From NCBI RefSeq assembly GCF_010993955.1, contig NZ_WIXL01000002.1, positions 248,001-312,000 on the forward strand: a DNA stretch of 64,000 nucleotides. Reading direction: 5' to 3'. Shown one piece after another: positions 19,717 to 32,122 of the stretch (its first letter is position 1; every line of letters starts with the position of its first letter). This stretch comes from Oceanobacillus halotolerans. Its GTDB lineage: Bacteria; Bacillota; Bacilli; Bacillales; Amphibacillaceae. The notes under the pieces are model-generated. The model made no database searches. It was not told the DNA's origin and worked only from the letters and a program-made list of their open reading frames with translations. The translations under genes and the position numbers were made by a program.

Positions 19717-19784
19717 ACTAATTTCCCTCCCTCCGAAGCATCAACAGGATTATACAGACATATGTAAATCACATGCCTTGTTAA

Positions 19785-19813
19785 ATTATAATATACTTAG
19801 GTCTAAAGGTCAA
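19785..19813 (-). promoter_or_regulatory. SigA-type promoter of rpsU-yqeY
   Basis: TTGACC (19808-19813) and a perfect TATAAT (19785-19790) are 17 bases apart on the minus strand, correctly placed for rpsU. Confidence 0.88.
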
Positions 19814-19933
19814 ATTTTATTAGACAACTTGGCTTTTCATCAAGCCTTGGTTTACTTATGTTAGTCAAGTTAAAGTTACGTCACATTTTCATCAACTATT
19901 AGATAAAACTTCATCACTCATAAAAGGGTGTGG

Positions 19934-19962
19934 ATTGAAACAATCTTTTAGAAACAGCCTTT
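19934..19962. repeat. Solo end of repeat R1
   Basis: GAAACAATCTTTTAGAAACAGCC matches the right terminal sequence of the R1 family. No partner end or interior is seen within the gap between deoC and rpsU, so this looks like a relic of an excised or decayed copy. Confidence 0.55.
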
Positions 19963-19963
19963 T

Positions 19964-20635
19964 TTAATAATCACTTGTTCCTTTATTCCCTGCTATAATA
20001 TCAACACCTGCACTAGCTCCGATTCTTGTTGCACCAGCTTCAATCATAGCATTGGTAGATTCTAAATCACGAACTCCTCCAGAAGCTTTGACACCCATTT
20101 CGTCACCAACTACTTCACGCATGAGACGGATATCTTCAACAGAAGCCCCACCACCAGAAAAACCTGTTGATGTTTTAACATAATCTGCACCAGCTTCTTT
20201 TGCCAGCTTACAAGCAATACGTTTTTCATCATCATTTAGAAGGGATGTTTCAATAATAACTTTTGTAAGAGCTTTGCCTTTAGCAGCATCAACAACTGAT
20301 TTAATATCCTTTTTCACAAAATCAGTATTTCCAGACTTTAACTCTCCTATATTAATAACCATATCAACTTCTTCAGCACCATCTGAGATCGCTTGTTTTG
20401 TTTCAAATTCCTTAACTGCTGAAGTAGTAGCTCCAAGTGGAAACCCTATTACGGTACAAACCTTCACGTTCGTATCTTTTAACTGATTATAACAGTAACT
20501 AACCCAATGAGGATTTACACATACGGATACAAATCCATTTTCACGAGCCTCTTCAATAATAGTATCCATTTTTTCTTTCGTTGTATCCGGTTTTAATTGT
20601 GTGTGGTCAATATACTTAGCCAATTCCTTCGTCAT
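19964..20635 (-). CDS. deoC: Deoxyribose-phosphate aldolase
   Basis: Cleaves 2-deoxyribose 5-phosphate to glyceraldehyde 3-phosphate and acetaldehyde in nucleoside catabolism. The 223-residue class I aldolase has the Schiff-base lysine in [13 protein letters not shown] (about 151-163) and the second conserved Lys in [13 protein letters not shown] precedes the ATG. It stands alone between rpsU and mtaB, without the nupC/pdp partners of the B. subtilis operon. Confidence 0.96.
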   Translation of the reverse strand: MTKELAKYIDHTQLKPDTTKEKMDTIIEEARENGFVSVCVNPHWVSYCYNQLKDTNVKVCTVIGFPLGATTSAVKEFETKQAISDGAEEVDMVINIGELKSGNTDFVKKDIKSVVDAAKGKALTKVIIETSLLNDDEKRIACKLAKEAGADYVKTSTGFSGGGASVEDIRLMREVVGDEMGVKASGGVRDLESTNAMIEAGATRIGASAGVDIIAGNKGTSDY

Positions 20636-20734
20636 GGTTTAACTCCCTTTCTATTGTTGTACGTACATCTATGTCCAATCATAGCATGTCCCTTCTTAAA
20701 TTGCTACTAACATCATTATCTTTATACATTATAA

Positions 20735-20756
20735 AATCCCAGTAAGAACTGGGATT
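20735..20756 (-). terminator. Terminator overlapping the mtaB stop
   Basis: AATCCCAGT (20735-20743) and ACTGGGATT (20748-20756) form a perfect 9-bp stem with a 4-base loop, followed by TTATAATG on the minus strand. The first bases lie in the mtaB stop codon. It ends the hrcA-side cluster before deoC. Confidence 0.7.
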
Positions 20757-22107
20757 AAGATGTAGCTTTGATTTGTTGTGCATGTGTTGCATCCTCTATA
20801 ACACGTACAAATTTTCCTTCGTTATAAGGATAACCAGCACGATCAATTTTCACTCGGATAAGTTTTCCAATCATATCTTCTGTTCCAGAGAACTTCACCT
20901 TCAAATAATTATCTGTGTATCCAACAAGTGTACCTGGTTCATCACTATCCCGTTCTTCTGGAATGACTTCTAAAACATCATTTTCAAAATTAGATGCATA
21001 TTCTTTTGCAAGCTGATTCGATAATTCGATCATTTCTTGAACTCGTCTGTGTTTTGTATGATCATCAACTTGATTTTCCATTCTTGCAGCTGGTGTTCCT
21101 GTCCGACGAGAGAATGGAAATACATGTAATTCTGCATAGCCAATTTCTTTTACAAAATTGTACGTCTCTTGAAATTCCTCTTCTGTTTCGCCAGGAAATC
21201 CGACGATAACATCCGACGTAATAGCTAAGTTAGGCAAGGCTTTTTTTATTTTATCGACTTTTTGCTTATAATAACTGCTAGAATACTTACGTCGCATGCG
21301 CTCTAATACCGAATCAGATCCAGATTGTAATGGGATATGTAAATGGCGAACAATTTTTTCAGATTGATCTAATACCTCTATTACCTCATCTGTAATTTGG
21401 CTCGCTTCAATAGAAGAGATACGAATTCGCTTCAGACCATCTACCTTAGCTTCAAGTTCTTTTAATAGTTTTGCAAAATTATAATCCTTCATATCCTCTC
21501 CATAGCCAGCAGTATGGATTCCTGTTAGAACGATTTCTTTATAACCAGCATCGACAAGGCTTTGTGCTTGTTTAATAACATTTTCAGGTTCTCTTGACCG
21601 TAAAAGACCTCTTGACCAAGGAATGATACAAAATGTACAAAAGTTATTACACCCTTCTTGAATTTTTAATGAAGCTCTGGTTCGGTCTGTAAATGCTGGT
21701 ACATCCATTTCTTCAAACACCCGGTTCTTCATAATGTTGGATACACCATTAATTGGTTCCCTCGTTTTTTGGTGTTCTTCAATGTAACCGATCATTTTTT
21801 TGCGATCTTGTGTCCCAACAATAATATCGACACCTGGAATTTCCATGATTTCTCCTGGAGAAGTCTGCGCATAACAACCAGTTACGCAAACAATTGCTTC
21901 TGGATTCTTTCTTACTGCTCGACGTATGACTTGTCGGCTTTTTTTATCTCCTGTATTAGTCACTGTACACGTATTAATGACATATACATCTGCTTGACGG
22001 TCAAACTCGACCCGTTCATACCCGTCCTCTTTAAACATTCTCCAAATTCCTTCTGTTTCATAATGATTTACTTTACAGCCTAACGTATGAAATGCTACTT
22101 TTGGCAT
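20755..22107 (-). CDS. mtaB: tRNA methylthiotransferase MtaB (YqeV)
   Basis: Radical-SAM enzyme that converts t6A37 to ms2t6A in ANN-decoding tRNAs. The N-terminal UPF0004 domain has three cysteines (TLGCKVN, NTCTVTN, TGCYAQ). The radical-SAM cluster is CNNFCTFC (about 152-159), and a TRAM domain closes the protein. I choose ATG 22107, preceded by GGGGTG and aligned with the B. subtilis start, over GTG 22116; this gives 450 residues. Its ATG overlaps the rsmE stop by one base. Confidence 0.96.
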   Translation of the reverse strand: MPKVAFHTLGCKVNHYETEGIWRMFKEDGYERVEFDRQADVYVINTCTVTNTGDKKSRQVIRRAVRKNPEAIVCVTGCYAQTSPGEIMEIPGVDIIVGTQDRKKMIGYIEEHQKTREPINGVSNIMKNRVFEEMDVPAFTDRTRASLKIQEGCNNFCTFCIIPWSRGLLRSREPENVIKQAQSLVDAGYKEIVLTGIHTAGYGEDMKDYNFAKLLKELEAKVDGLKRIRISSIEASQITDEVIEVLDQSEKIVRHLHIPLQSGSDSVLERMRRKYSSSYYKQKVDKIKKALPNLAITSDVIVGFPGETEEEFQETYNFVKEIGYAELHVFPFSRRTGTPAARMENQVDDHTKHRRVQEMIELSNQLAKEYASNFENDVLEVIPEERDSDEPGTLVGYTDNYLKVKFSGTEDMIGKLIRVKIDRAGYPYNEGKFVRVIEDATHAQQIKATS

Positions 22108-22865
22108 TATGGACACCCCGATTCTTCAAAATGATATGAAATAGTTGCTAATACATATAATGGTGCTGTTTCAGTACGCAAGATACGTGGTCCTAAACGG
22201 ATGGGATTGAATCCATTTTGCAACAACAAATTCACTTCGTTATTGGAAAAACCCCCCTCAGGGCCAATAAAAAGAAGTATGGTTTGGCCTGGCTTAATTT
22301 GATCAAACACATCCCTCAAAAGTTGAGATGGAGTCCGTTTTGCTTCATCTTCATATGCAAATAACCTTACATCATAGGAAGTAGCCTGTTGAACTAACTC
22401 TTTTGTAGATTGTATTGGCATTATATTAGGAATTCGATTACGATGACTTTGCTCGCTCGCTTCTTTCATAATTTTTTCAAAGCGTTGCATTTTTTTTGCA
22501 GCTTTTTTCATATCCCATTTCACAACAGAACGATCTGCCTGAATAGGAATAAAGCCAGCAGCTCCTAATTCCGTACCTTTTTGTAGTACAAGTTCTAGTT
22601 TATCACTTTTCGGTAGTCCTTGTGCAATTATTACATCTACAGGTAATTCCACTGATTCCTCCAACCATTCTTTTATGGAAACCTGTACCATATCGTTGTC
22701 AATTGCTGTTATTTCACAAATGGCTACTCTCCCGTCAGGATGATTACAAATTAGTTGATCACCTTCTTTAAGACGCATAACACGAATGATATGGTGCGCA
22801 TCATCACCACTTATGTGGACTTCATCTTTGTACCACTTTTCCTCGGAAATAAAATATCGTTGCAA
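22107..22865 (-). CDS. rsmE: 16S rRNA m3U1498 methyltransferase RsmE
   Basis: SPOUT-class methyltransferase acting on 16S rRNA in the 30S subunit. An N-terminal PUA-like domain carries HIIRVMRLKEGD. The C-terminal knot holds LFIGPEGGFSNNEV and LGPRILRTETAPL. Length is 252 residues. It starts 17 bases after prmA and runs into mtaB, so the prmA-rsmE-mtaB modification genes form one unit. Confidence 0.96.
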   Translation of the reverse strand: MQRYFISEEKWYKDEVHISGDDAHHIIRVMRLKEGDQLICNHPDGRVAICEITAIDNDMVQVSIKEWLEESVELPVDVIIAQGLPKSDKLELVLQKGTELGAAGFIPIQADRSVVKWDMKKAAKKMQRFEKIMKEASEQSHRNRIPNIMPIQSTKELVQQATSYDVRLFAYEDEAKRTPSQLLRDVFDQIKPGQTILLFIGPEGGFSNNEVNLLLQNGFNPIRLGPRILRTETAPLYVLATISYHFEESGCP

Positions 22866-22882
22866 CTAACACACCACTTTCC

Positions 22883-23833
22883 TTATGGAGTTAAGACTGG
22901 TTTCTTCGCTACAATGGAAACCCAATCCTCCATCTCATTGACCTCAATGATTGTAAAGCCACATTTTTCTAATTTTTTTACGACAAGTTGTTTTTTTGCC
23001 TGAATAATACCAGATGTTATAAACAATCCGCCTTCTTTTAAGTTATTCCATGCATCTTCTACAAAACGTACAATAATTTCTGCTAGTATATTAGATACAA
23101 TAACATCTGCTTTTCGTTGAACATGATCTAGTAAATTATTTTGCTTTGTCACAATTTGCTTGTCTATTTTATTTAATTTAGCATTGATTTTTGTACTTTT
23201 TACAGCAATGTCGTCTAAATCGTAAGCAAATACTTGATCAGCTCCTAATAAAACAGAAGCTATACTTAATACACCTGAACCACTTCCTACATCAATAACG
23301 GTGTCCCCTTTATTCAGATATTGTTCCAAAGCTTGTATACTTAATACGGTTGTAGGGTGTGTTCCTGTACCAAAAGCCATTCCTGGATCAAGTTCTATGA
23401 TGATTTCATCTGTTGATACAGGGGTATATTCTTCCCAAGTCGGAATGATGGTTATTTTTTTTGAAATTTTTACGGGTTTATAGTATTTTTTCCAAGCTGT
23501 TGCCCATTCCTCTTCATGTACTTCACTTAATGTCACATTATTTAGTCCAATATCGATATCATACAATATGAGGTTATTAATCGCTTGTTTAATTTGATCG
23601 ACTGTTTCACCTAAAAAACTATTTATTGGTAAGTAGGCCTTTACATATACGCCTTCTTCTGGATAATCATTTTCACTTAGATCATAGACCTCCCCAAAAA
23701 ACGTATCCCTTTCTTTTTCAAGGTCCATTGGATCTTCAATCACAACCCCACTTGCTCCTGTTTCATGCAGGATATTTGAAATCGGTTCTACTGCTTCATT
23801 GGTGGTATGAATACATATTTCAGACCATTTCAT
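22883..23833 (-). CDS. prmA: Ribosomal protein L11 methyltransferase PrmA
   Basis: Trimethylates ribosomal protein L11. Residues 160-260 form the SAM-binding fold with [14 protein letters not shown] and the acceptor motif [10 protein letters not shown]; the N-terminal domain recognises L11. I start at ATG 23833 ([11 protein letters not shown], as in B. subtilis) rather than GTG 23842, giving 316 residues. It lies 50 bases after dnaJ, the usual context. Confidence 0.95.
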   Translation of the reverse strand: MKWSEICIHTTNEAVEPISNILHETGASGVVIEDPMDLEKERDTFFGEVYDLSENDYPEEGVYVKAYLPINSFLGETVDQIKQAINNLILYDIDIGLNNVTLSEVHEEEWATAWKKYYKPVKISKKITIIPTWEEYTPVSTDEIIIELDPGMAFGTGTHPTTVLSIQALEQYLNKGDTVIDVGSGSGVLSIASVLLGADQVFAYDLDDIAVKSTKINAKLNKIDKQIVTKQNNLLDHVQRKADVIVSNILAEIIVRFVEDAWNNLKEGGLFITSGIIQAKKQLVVKKLEKCGFTIIEVNEMEDWVSIVAKKPVLTP

Positions 23834-23859
23834 CGTTCTCACTCATTTCTTCTATGTAT

Positions 23860-23881
23860 GCGGTGTATCATGAAACACCGC
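23860..23881 (-). other. Stem-loop between dnaJ and prmA
   Basis: GCGGTGT (23860-23866) pairs with ACACCGC (23875-23881). No T-run follows on either strand, so a processing or stabilising hairpin is more likely than a terminator. Confidence 0.4.
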
Positions 23882-23883
23882 CA

Positions 23884-25008
23884 CTAATCACCTTTAAATG
23901 CCTTTTTAAATCGTTGAAAAATAGAATCTTCTTGTTCGTCCAATGATTCGTTTCCTTCAATTTCATTAAATTCACGTAATAACTCTTTTTGTCTATCTGT
24001 AAGCTTGGTTGGTGTCACAATTCGAACCTTAATATGTTGATCACCATGTCCATATCCGCGAACATTTGGAGCACCTTTTCCTTTTAATCGGAAGGTCTTA
24101 CCTGATTGTGTCCCTGCTGGTATTTTTAACTTTACTTTCCCATGTACAGTTGGTACTTCCACTTCATCACCTAAAGCTGCTTGTGAGAATGTTAATGGGA
24201 GTTCACAATAGATGTGGTCTCCTTCTCGCTCAAAAAATTCATGAGGTCTAATTTGAATGACAACGAATAAATCTCCAGGTGGTCCTCCATTTTCGCCAGG
24301 CTCCCCTTTTCCAGCTACACGAATTTGTTGTCCTTCATCAATACCTGCTGGAATGGAAATATGAATGTTTTTATGTTTTTTAACTTTACCAGTACCACCA
24401 CATGTATTACATTTTTCCGGAATGATTTTTCCAGAACCATTACAATGGTGACATACACGCCGATTGACAACACGACCAAATGGTGTGTTTTGTTCCGTAT
24501 TTAATTGACCCGAACCATTACAATGGGTACATGTTTTCGTTTTGGTACCTGGCTTTGCTCCAGATCCATTACAAGTATCACAATTCTCTTCTTTTGGTAT
24601 ACGTATATCTGTTTCTTTACCAAAGATTGCTTCCTCAAAACCTAGTGTCATCGTGTATTGTAGATCATTTCCTTGGCGTGGTGCATTTGGATCACGTCTT
24701 GTGCCACCACCAAAGAACATATCGAATATATCACCAAAACCTCCAAAGTCCTGTGCACCACCACCAAAACCACCAAATCCTTGATCTTGTGCTCCTGCAT
24801 GGCCAAATTGATCGTATTGAGCACGTTTCTGTTCATTACTTAATACTTCATAAGCTTCTTTCGCTTCTTTAAATTTTTCTGAAGCATCTGCTTCTTTATT
24901 CACATCTGGATGATACTTTCTTGCTAATTTTCGATATGCTTTTTTTATCTCATCTTTAGAGGCATTTTTATCAACACCTAGCACATCATAATAATCTCGT
25001 TTACTCAC
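23884..25008 (-). CDS. dnaJ: Chaperone DnaJ
   Basis: Hsp40 co-chaperone that stimulates DnaK ATPase and delivers substrates. The J domain has the HPD triad (about 33-35). A Gly/Phe-rich linker follows (about 75-105). The zinc domain holds four repeats ([32 protein letters not shown]), and C-terminal substrate domains complete 374 residues. A hairpin separates it from dnaK and probably lowers its expression. Confidence 0.98.
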   Translation of the reverse strand: MSKRDYYDVLGVDKNASKDEIKKAYRKLARKYHPDVNKEADASEKFKEAKEAYEVLSNEQKRAQYDQFGHAGAQDQGFGGFGGGAQDFGGFGDIFDMFFGGGTRRDPNAPRQGNDLQYTMTLGFEEAIFGKETDIRIPKEENCDTCNGSGAKPGTKTKTCTHCNGSGQLNTEQNTPFGRVVNRRVCHHCNGSGKIIPEKCNTCGGTGKVKKHKNIHISIPAGIDEGQQIRVAGKGEPGENGGPPGDLFVVIQIRPHEFFEREGDHIYCELPLTFSQAALGDEVEVPTVHGKVKLKIPAGTQSGKTFRLKGKGAPNVRGYGHGDQHIKVRIVTPTKLTDRQKELLREFNEIEGNESLDEQEDSIFQRFKKAFKGD

Positions 25009-25108
25009 TTGTTAATCACTCTCCCGATACACTATAGCATACGTTTTATCATATCATCATTTATGTTGTCATAGCAAACAACATATAGAACACAGCATCA
25101 AAACGTGT

Positions 25109-25148
25109 AAAAAGTCAAAGTCAAGAAGATCCTGACTTTGACTTTTTA
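25109..25148 (-). terminator. Hairpin/partial terminator between dnaK and dnaJ
   Basis: AAAAGTCAAAGTCA pairs with TGACTTTGACTTTT over 14 bp with a 9-base loop, and a T-run closes the stem on the minus strand. The lengthy gap between dnaK and dnaJ suggests attenuation of read-through. Confidence 0.75.
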
Positions 25149-25201
25149 CTTCCTTTATTTCAATAAAACATAGCCGTTTTTATGATACATCGATAGATTA
25201 A

Positions 25202-27061
<1,860 letters not shown>

Positions 27062-27685
27062 CTATTTATTTACTTTAACCATAGCAGGTCGGATAACACG
27101 ATCTTTAAGTATATAGCCTTTTTGTAGCTCTTCCACTACTATATCAGATCCTTGTTCTTCATCTTCTATTTGCATTACTGCATGATGTATGGTTGGATCA
27201 AATGGCTTGCCAACAGTTTCTATTTCTTCTACACCTTGTGCTTTTAGAGCATCTTTTAACTGCTGGTATACCATCGTCATTCCTTCTACAAAACTAGCGG
27301 TTGTTTCTGTCACTTCTACTTGTAATGCACGTTCAAAGTTATCGATTGCTGGAAGTAGTTCTGTAATTATATCCTGTGCTTTATACTTACTAGCAGCTTC
27401 TTTTTCTTTTTGTGTTCGTTTTTTGAAATTATCAAACTCTGCTTGGATTCTCAGCATCTTTTCATTTGCTTGATCTTTTTCCTTTTGCAAACGTTCCACA
27501 TCAGCTTGTAATTGTGCTAGTTTTGCTTCATCTGATTCTAAGTGTTGCTTTTCTTCTTGGCTAGAATCAATTACTTCTACTTCTGGTTCTGATTGATCTG
27601 TTTCTTGATCAACTTCCTCAATGTTTTCTGTATTATTTCGTACAGTTTCTTCATTCGTATCCATTGCTTCATTTTTTTCTTCCAT
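27062..27685 (-). CDS. grpE: Nucleotide exchange factor GrpE
   Basis: Exchanges ADP for ATP on DnaK. A long acidic N-terminal tail (about 1-55) and a coiled coil (about 55-100) precede the C-terminal beta domain with ILKDRVIRPAMVKV. I start at ATG 27685, six to seven bases after AGGAGGTG; GTG 27694 lies inside that ribosome-binding site. Length is 207 residues. Confidence 0.97.
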   Translation of the reverse strand: MEEKNEAMDTNEETVRNNTENIEEVDQETDQSEPEVEVIDSSQEEKQHLESDEAKLAQLQADVERLQKEKDQANEKMLRIQAEFDNFKKRTQKEKEAASKYKAQDIITELLPAIDNFERALQVEVTETTASFVEGMTMVYQQLKDALKAQGVEEIETVGKPFDPTIHHAVMQIEDEEQGSDIVVEELQKGYILKDRVIRPAMVKVNK

Positions 27686-27762
27686 TAATGCCACCTCCTT
27701 AGGTAAAACGCCATATAGACTATAACATGAATAGTTTTTGAATTAAACTAACACACAAAGAA

Positions 27763-27783
27763 TTGATGGGTAAATCCCATCAA
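27763..27783 (-). other. Stem-loop between hrcA and grpE
   Basis: TTGATGGG pairs with CCCATCAA around a 5-base loop, followed on the minus strand by TTCTTTG. B. subtilis has a known mRNA processing site between these genes, so a processing hairpin or weak terminator is plausible. Confidence 0.5.
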
Positions 27784-27812
27784 ACAAACTATTATATTAG
27801 ATTGTTCTTTTA

Positions 27813-28841
27813 TTAATTTTGTTTATACCACACATGTAATACATCCGTCATTTCATGTGATAGCGTATTTAACAAAGTGATCACTTTCTTGTACTCCATA
27901 CGTGTTGGTCCTAATAATGCTATTGTTCCCATTTGGTTATCCCCTAAACGATATGGGGCTGTAATTAAACTGAAGTCTTTTATTGCTTCTATCTTATTTT
28001 CGTTTCCGATTGTTACCTTTATACCATTCGTTCCATTTTTTAATAGGCTAGCTATTTCATCTTCATTTTCCATCATTCTATAAAAGGAGCGGATTTTTTC
28101 AACATCTTTAAATTCAGGTTGCATTAATATATTCGTCTTTCCACTCACATACAATTTCACTGGGTGATCATGTAAAAATGCTGCCTTTAAATAGTCATAA
28201 GTTCGCTCAAAGTCATCTACATAATTTTTCATTAAGCTAACAATTTCTCGGTTAAGTTTATGTGGTAGTTGAACAAGTGGTACATTATATAATCGATCGT
28301 TTAAAATATTTACCATCTTCTCTAAATCAGATGCATTAATCTTATTAGGAACAGTAAATGAACGATGCTCGACATGACCCGTGTTTGTAACTAAAATCGC
28401 AACAGCTGTTTGTGGAGAAGTCGTAACAAATTGAAGTTGCCTTAGCTTTGCTTCAAAGATTTCAGGACCTAATATAATGGAAGTATAATTTGTTAAATCT
28501 GATAATACTTCTGCGGTCTTTTGAACAACTTGTTCTAATTCAATAAAACCATCTTCTATTATATGTTCCAGCACATTAATATTGCCACTTGCTATATAAG
28601 GCGAGATGATATGGTCCACATAATAACGATACCCTTTCTCAGACGGTACTCTTCCAGATGAAGAGTGTGTCTTTTCTAAGTAACCCATATCTTCTAAATC
28701 AGCCATATCATTACGAATGGTTGCAGGGCTAAATGGAACTTCTTCTCTTTTGGCAATAGCACGAGAACCTACTGGTAATGCAGTCTCAATGAAATCATCA
28801 ATTATGACTTGCAAGATTAATAATTGTCTATTTGTTAACAT
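27813..28841 (-). CDS. hrcA: Heat-inducible repressor HrcA
   Basis: Represses the class I heat-shock operon by binding CIRCE; folding state depends on GroEL. The N-terminal winged helix (LTNRQLLILQVI, then FSPATIRNDMADLEDMGYL) precedes a GAF-like dimerisation region. ATG 28841 follows AGAGGTG. An upstream in-frame start at 28862 would lie within the operator and is rejected. Length is 342 residues. Confidence 0.97.
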   Translation of the reverse strand: MLTNRQLLILQVIIDDFIETALPVGSRAIAKREEVPFSPATIRNDMADLEDMGYLEKTHSSSGRVPSEKGYRYYVDHIISPYIASGNINVLEHIIEDGFIELEQVVQKTAEVLSDLTNYTSIILGPEIFEAKLRQLQFVTTSPQTAVAILVTNTGHVEHRSFTVPNKINASDLEKMVNILNDRLYNVPLVQLPHKLNREIVSLMKNYVDDFERTYDYLKAAFLHDHPVKLYVSGKTNILMQPEFKDVEKIRSFYRMMENEDEIASLLKNGTNGIKVTIGNENKIEAIKDFSLITAPYRLGDNQMGTIALLGPTRMEYKKVITLLNTLSHEMTDVLHVWYKQN

Positions 28842-28855
28842 GATGATCACCTCTG

Positions 28856-28882
28856 TTAGCACTCCAGAACACCGAGTGCTAA
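28856..28882 (-). promoter_or_regulatory. CIRCE operator (HrcA-binding site)
   Basis: TTAGCACTC, nine bases, GAGTGCTAA is an exact match to the CIRCE consensus. It lies between the promoter and the hrcA start, so HrcA represses its own operon. Confidence 0.98.
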
Positions 28883-28892
28883 TGCTATTATT

Positions 28893-28921
28893 AAATTATC
28901 AAATCCTATTTTCTTTGTCAA
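28893..28921 (-). promoter_or_regulatory. SigA-type promoter of the hrcA operon
   Basis: TTGACA (28916-28921) and TAATTT (28893-28898) are 17 bases apart on the minus strand, immediately upstream of CIRCE. The -35 overlaps the end of hemW. Confidence 0.8.
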
Positions 28922-30075
28922 TAAACAAGCTCCAGGTCACTATTTTCCAATAAAAATTGTGCAAAGACATCATTTCCAAAAAGAATTCCTTCATCCGTTA
29001 ACTTAATATATTGTTGATCCTCTGCCAACCATCCCTTTTGTATTAAATTGCTAACGGTTTGGCCATAAAGCTTGTTATAGGTAAAACCAAATTTTTTCTC
29101 AAAACTACTTTTACTTACCCCTTCAAGCTTTCGTAAGCCAAGGAAAAACTCTTCCTCAATCTGTTCCTTTAGTCCTATCTCCTCTGTTGTTAAGACTGGC
29201 ATACCATTATCCAAAGCTTTCTTTATATAGTGTGGCAGTGGTCTAATATTTCCAATTCGCTTTCCTGGTAAATAGCCATGTGCACCTGCACCAAATCCAT
29301 AATAATAATCATTGTTCCAATAGGTTAAATTATGTTGACTTTCATAACCCTGTTTAGCAAAGTTACTAATTTCATATTGATATACATCATTTGCCTGCAT
29401 GGTGTCTTTTAAAATGGTGTACATTTCAACTTCAGCTTCTTGTGGTGGACGATGAAGCTGTCCCTTTTTATAACGTTGGTAAAAAATTGTCTTCGGTTCA
29501 ATTTGTAATGCATACGTTGAATAGTGAGGTAAATTAAACGTCATTGCTTCTTGTAAGGATTTCTCAAATTGGTTTACTGTTTGATTTGGTAAAGCATAAA
29601 TGAGATCAAGACTAATATTGGAAAAATGCTGTTGCGTTAATAAATCAATCGTTCGATAGACATCTTTCACCTTATGAATTCGCCCTAGTTCTTCTAACAT
29701 CTTGTCATCAAATACCTGAACACCTAAGGAAATTCGATTAACACCATAAGACTTCAACAATTTTATTTTATCGATATCAAAGTCTCCAGGATTTGCTTCT
29801 ATCGTAAACTCCTTGCAATTTGCTATATCAAATTTTTTATAAATAAGATTCAATAATGACCGTAATTGCTCGACAGTTAATGCAGTTGGCGTTCCTCCGC
29901 CAACATAGATGGTTTTAACATACGTCTTCTCATTAGGGATATTTTGATTTATTTCATTCGCTAACGCTTCAATATATTCGTTTGCTGCTGCTTCATTATA
30001 AAAGAATTTTGTAAAATCACAGTAATGACAAAGCTGTTGGCAAAACGGTATATGAATATATACAGAATTTATCAT
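28918..30075 (-). CDS. hemW: Heme chaperone HemW
   Basis: Radical-SAM protein related to HemN; HemW proteins bind and deliver heme rather than act as coproporphyrinogen dehydrogenase. The CxxxCxxC motif is CQQLCHYC, and there is a GGGTPTAL motif. The 385-residue length and its position between lepA and hrcA fit HemW. The HemN-specific N-terminal extension is absent. Confidence 0.93.
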   Translation of the reverse strand: MINSVYIHIPFCQQLCHYCDFTKFFYNEAAANEYIEALANEINQNIPNEKTYVKTIYVGGGTPTALTVEQLRSLLNLIYKKFDIANCKEFTIEANPGDFDIDKIKLLKSYGVNRISLGVQVFDDKMLEELGRIHKVKDVYRTIDLLTQQHFSNISLDLIYALPNQTVNQFEKSLQEAMTFNLPHYSTYALQIEPKTIFYQRYKKGQLHRPPQEAEVEMYTILKDTMQANDVYQYEISNFAKQGYESQHNLTYWNNDYYYGFGAGAHGYLPGKRIGNIRPLPHYIKKALDNGMPVLTTEEIGLKEQIEEEFFLGLRKLEGVSKSSFEKKFGFTYNKLYGQTVSNLIQKGWLAEDQQYIKLTDEGILFGNDVFAQFLLENSDLELVY

Positions 30076-30105
30076 CGGTTTCTCTCCTACTTTGAAAAGA
30101 AAAGA

Positions 30106-30143
30106 GATAAACCTTTAGCAAGTAACATGCATCAAAGTTTACC
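30106..30143 (-). terminator. Probable terminator after lepA
   Basis: GATAAACCTT (30106-30115) pairs with AAAGTTTACC (30134-30143) with two G-U pairs on the minus strand. The stem is followed by TCTCTTTTCTTTTC. Confidence 0.5.
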
Positions 30144-30163
30144 CTTTTTCCTTTCCCACTATT

Positions 30164-31972
30164 TTAATCATCATTCATTTCTAATACTGCCATAAATGCT
30201 TCTTGTGGCACCTCCACAGAGCCGACCATTTTCATACGCTTTTTCCCTTCTTTTTGCTTTTCTAATAATTTTCGTTTCCGGGAAATATCTCCACCATAGC
30301 ATTTTGATAATACATTTTTTCGCATAGCCTTAATGGTCGATCGTGCCACAATTTTATTGCCAATTGCAGCTTGAACAGGCACTTCAAATTGTTGTCTTGG
30401 TATCAAATCCTTTAATTTGTCAACAATGTGCTTGCCACGTTCATACGCAAAATCTCGATGAACGATAAATGACAATGCATCAATGGTTTCCCCATTCAAT
30501 AAAATATCCATTTTAACTAAGTTTGATGGATGGTAGCCAATTAAATCATAGTCAAAAGAAGCATATCCTTTTGTTTGAGATTTTAGTTGATCGAAAAAGT
30601 CATATACAATTTCTGATAACGGAATATGGTAAATGACATTAACACGTATATCATCTAAGTACTCCATATCCATAAACTGGCCACGTTTCTTTTGCGCAAT
30701 TTCCATCACAGCTCCAACGTAATCGTTCGGAACCATTATCGTTGCTTTCACAAAAGGCTCTCGCACTTCCTTAATGATTTGTGGATCTGGCATTACAGAT
30801 GGGTTATCGACTTCAACAGTTTCTCCACTTGTCTCTTCCACTTCATAGATAACACTTGGTGCTGTGGTAATCAAGTCAATATTAAATTCCCTTTCAATAC
30901 GTTCTTGAATAATTTCCATATGCAGTAAACCTAAGAACCCACAACGAAAACCAAAACCAAGTGCTTGCGATGTTTCGGCTTCATATTGTAAAGAGGAATC
31001 ATTTAATTCCAATCGTTCAAGAGCTTCACGTAAATCATTATACTTATTAGAATCAACTGGGAAAAGACCACAAAATACCATTGGGTTTAACCGGCGGTAC
31101 CCTGGAAGTGGGGTATCTGCTTCGTTCTTTGCTAATGTAATCGTATCCCCAACACGTGTGTCCCCAACATTTTTAATGGAGGCAGTCAGAAAGCCTACAT
31201 CCCCGACTGTTAATTCATCCTTATTAACTGGTTTTGGAGTGAAAACACCAAGGTCATTCACTTCAAATTCTTTACCAGTTGCCATCATTTTAATTTTATC
31301 GCCTATTTTGACAGCACCATCCTTTACACAAACATAAGCGATTACACCTCGATACGGATCATACAATGAATCAAAAATAAGTGCTTTTAAAGGTTCTTCA
31401 CTCTCACCTTGTGGTGCCGGTATATCAGTCACAATCCGTTCCAGAATTTCCTCAATTCCGATATTGTCTTTTGCTGAAGCTAGAATAACGTCATCTTTAT
31501 CTATCCCGATAACATCCTCTAACTCTTGGGCTACACGCTCTGGGTCTGCATTTGGTAAATCAATTTTATTAATGACTGGAATAATTTCTAAATCATTATC
31601 CAATGCAAGATACACATTCGCAAGCGTCTGTGCTTCAATACCTTGAGCTGCATCAACAACTAAAACAGCACCTTCACAGGCAGCAAGACTACGGGACACT
31701 TCATATGTAAAATCAACATGACCTGGTGTATCAATTAAATGGAAGGTATATTCTTCCCCATCTTTACTTGCATATTGTAACTGAACTGCATTTAGTTTAA
31801 TTGTGATGCCACGTTCCCTTTCTAAATCCATTGCATCTAAAAATTGTTCTTTCATTTCTCGTTGTGTTAAAGCTTTCGTATTCTCTAAAATACGATCAGC
31901 TAACGTAGATTTTCCATGATCAATATGTGCGATAATGGAAAAGTTGCGCACATTTTTTTGTTTTTTCACCAT
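30164..31972 (-). CDS. lepA: Elongation factor 4 (LepA)
   Basis: Ribosome-associated GTPase thought to act in back-translocation or 30S biogenesis. The G domain has [17 protein letters not shown] and NKIDLP. Domains II-III and V are followed by the LepA-specific C-terminal domain with [21 protein letters not shown] favour ATG 31972; GTG 31984 would sit directly on the AGGAG. Length is about 602 residues. Confidence 0.96.
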   Translation of the reverse strand: MVKKQKNVRNFSIIAHIDHGKSTLADRILENTKALTQREMKEQFLDAMDLERERGITIKLNAVQLQYASKDGEEYTFHLIDTPGHVDFTYEVSRSLAACEGAVLVVDAAQGIEAQTLANVYLALDNDLEIIPVINKIDLPNADPERVAQELEDVIGIDKDDVILASAKDNIGIEEILERIVTDIPAPQGESEEPLKALIFDSLYDPYRGVIAYVCVKDGAVKIGDKIKMMATGKEFEVNDLGVFTPKPVNKDELTVGDVGFLTASIKNVGDTRVGDTITLAKNEADTPLPGYRRLNPMVFCGLFPVDSNKYNDLREALERLELNDSSLQYEAETSQALGFGFRCGFLGLLHMEIIQERIEREFNIDLITTAPSVIYEVEETSGETVEVDNPSVMPDPQIIKEVREPFVKATIMVPNDYVGAVMEIAQKKRGQFMDMEYLDDIRVNVIYHIPLSEIVYDFFDQLKSQTKGYASFDYDLIGYHPSNLVKMDILLNGETIDALSFIVHRDFAYERGKHIVDKLKDLIPRQQFEVPVQAAIGNKIVARSTIKAMRKNVLSKCYGGDISRKRKLLEKQKEGKKRMKMVGSVEVPQEAFMAVLEMNDD

Positions 31973-32122
31973 TAGTGATGTCACTCCTACATGTCAAATA
32001 CACGACGTTAAAAATGTTCATAACTAGGATTGATTATAGCAATTGCACATGATACATTCAATTAATAATGATTTTTTCTTTTAGATTGGCAAAATGCTTC
32101 ATTTTTTTATCACTCTTTAGGG

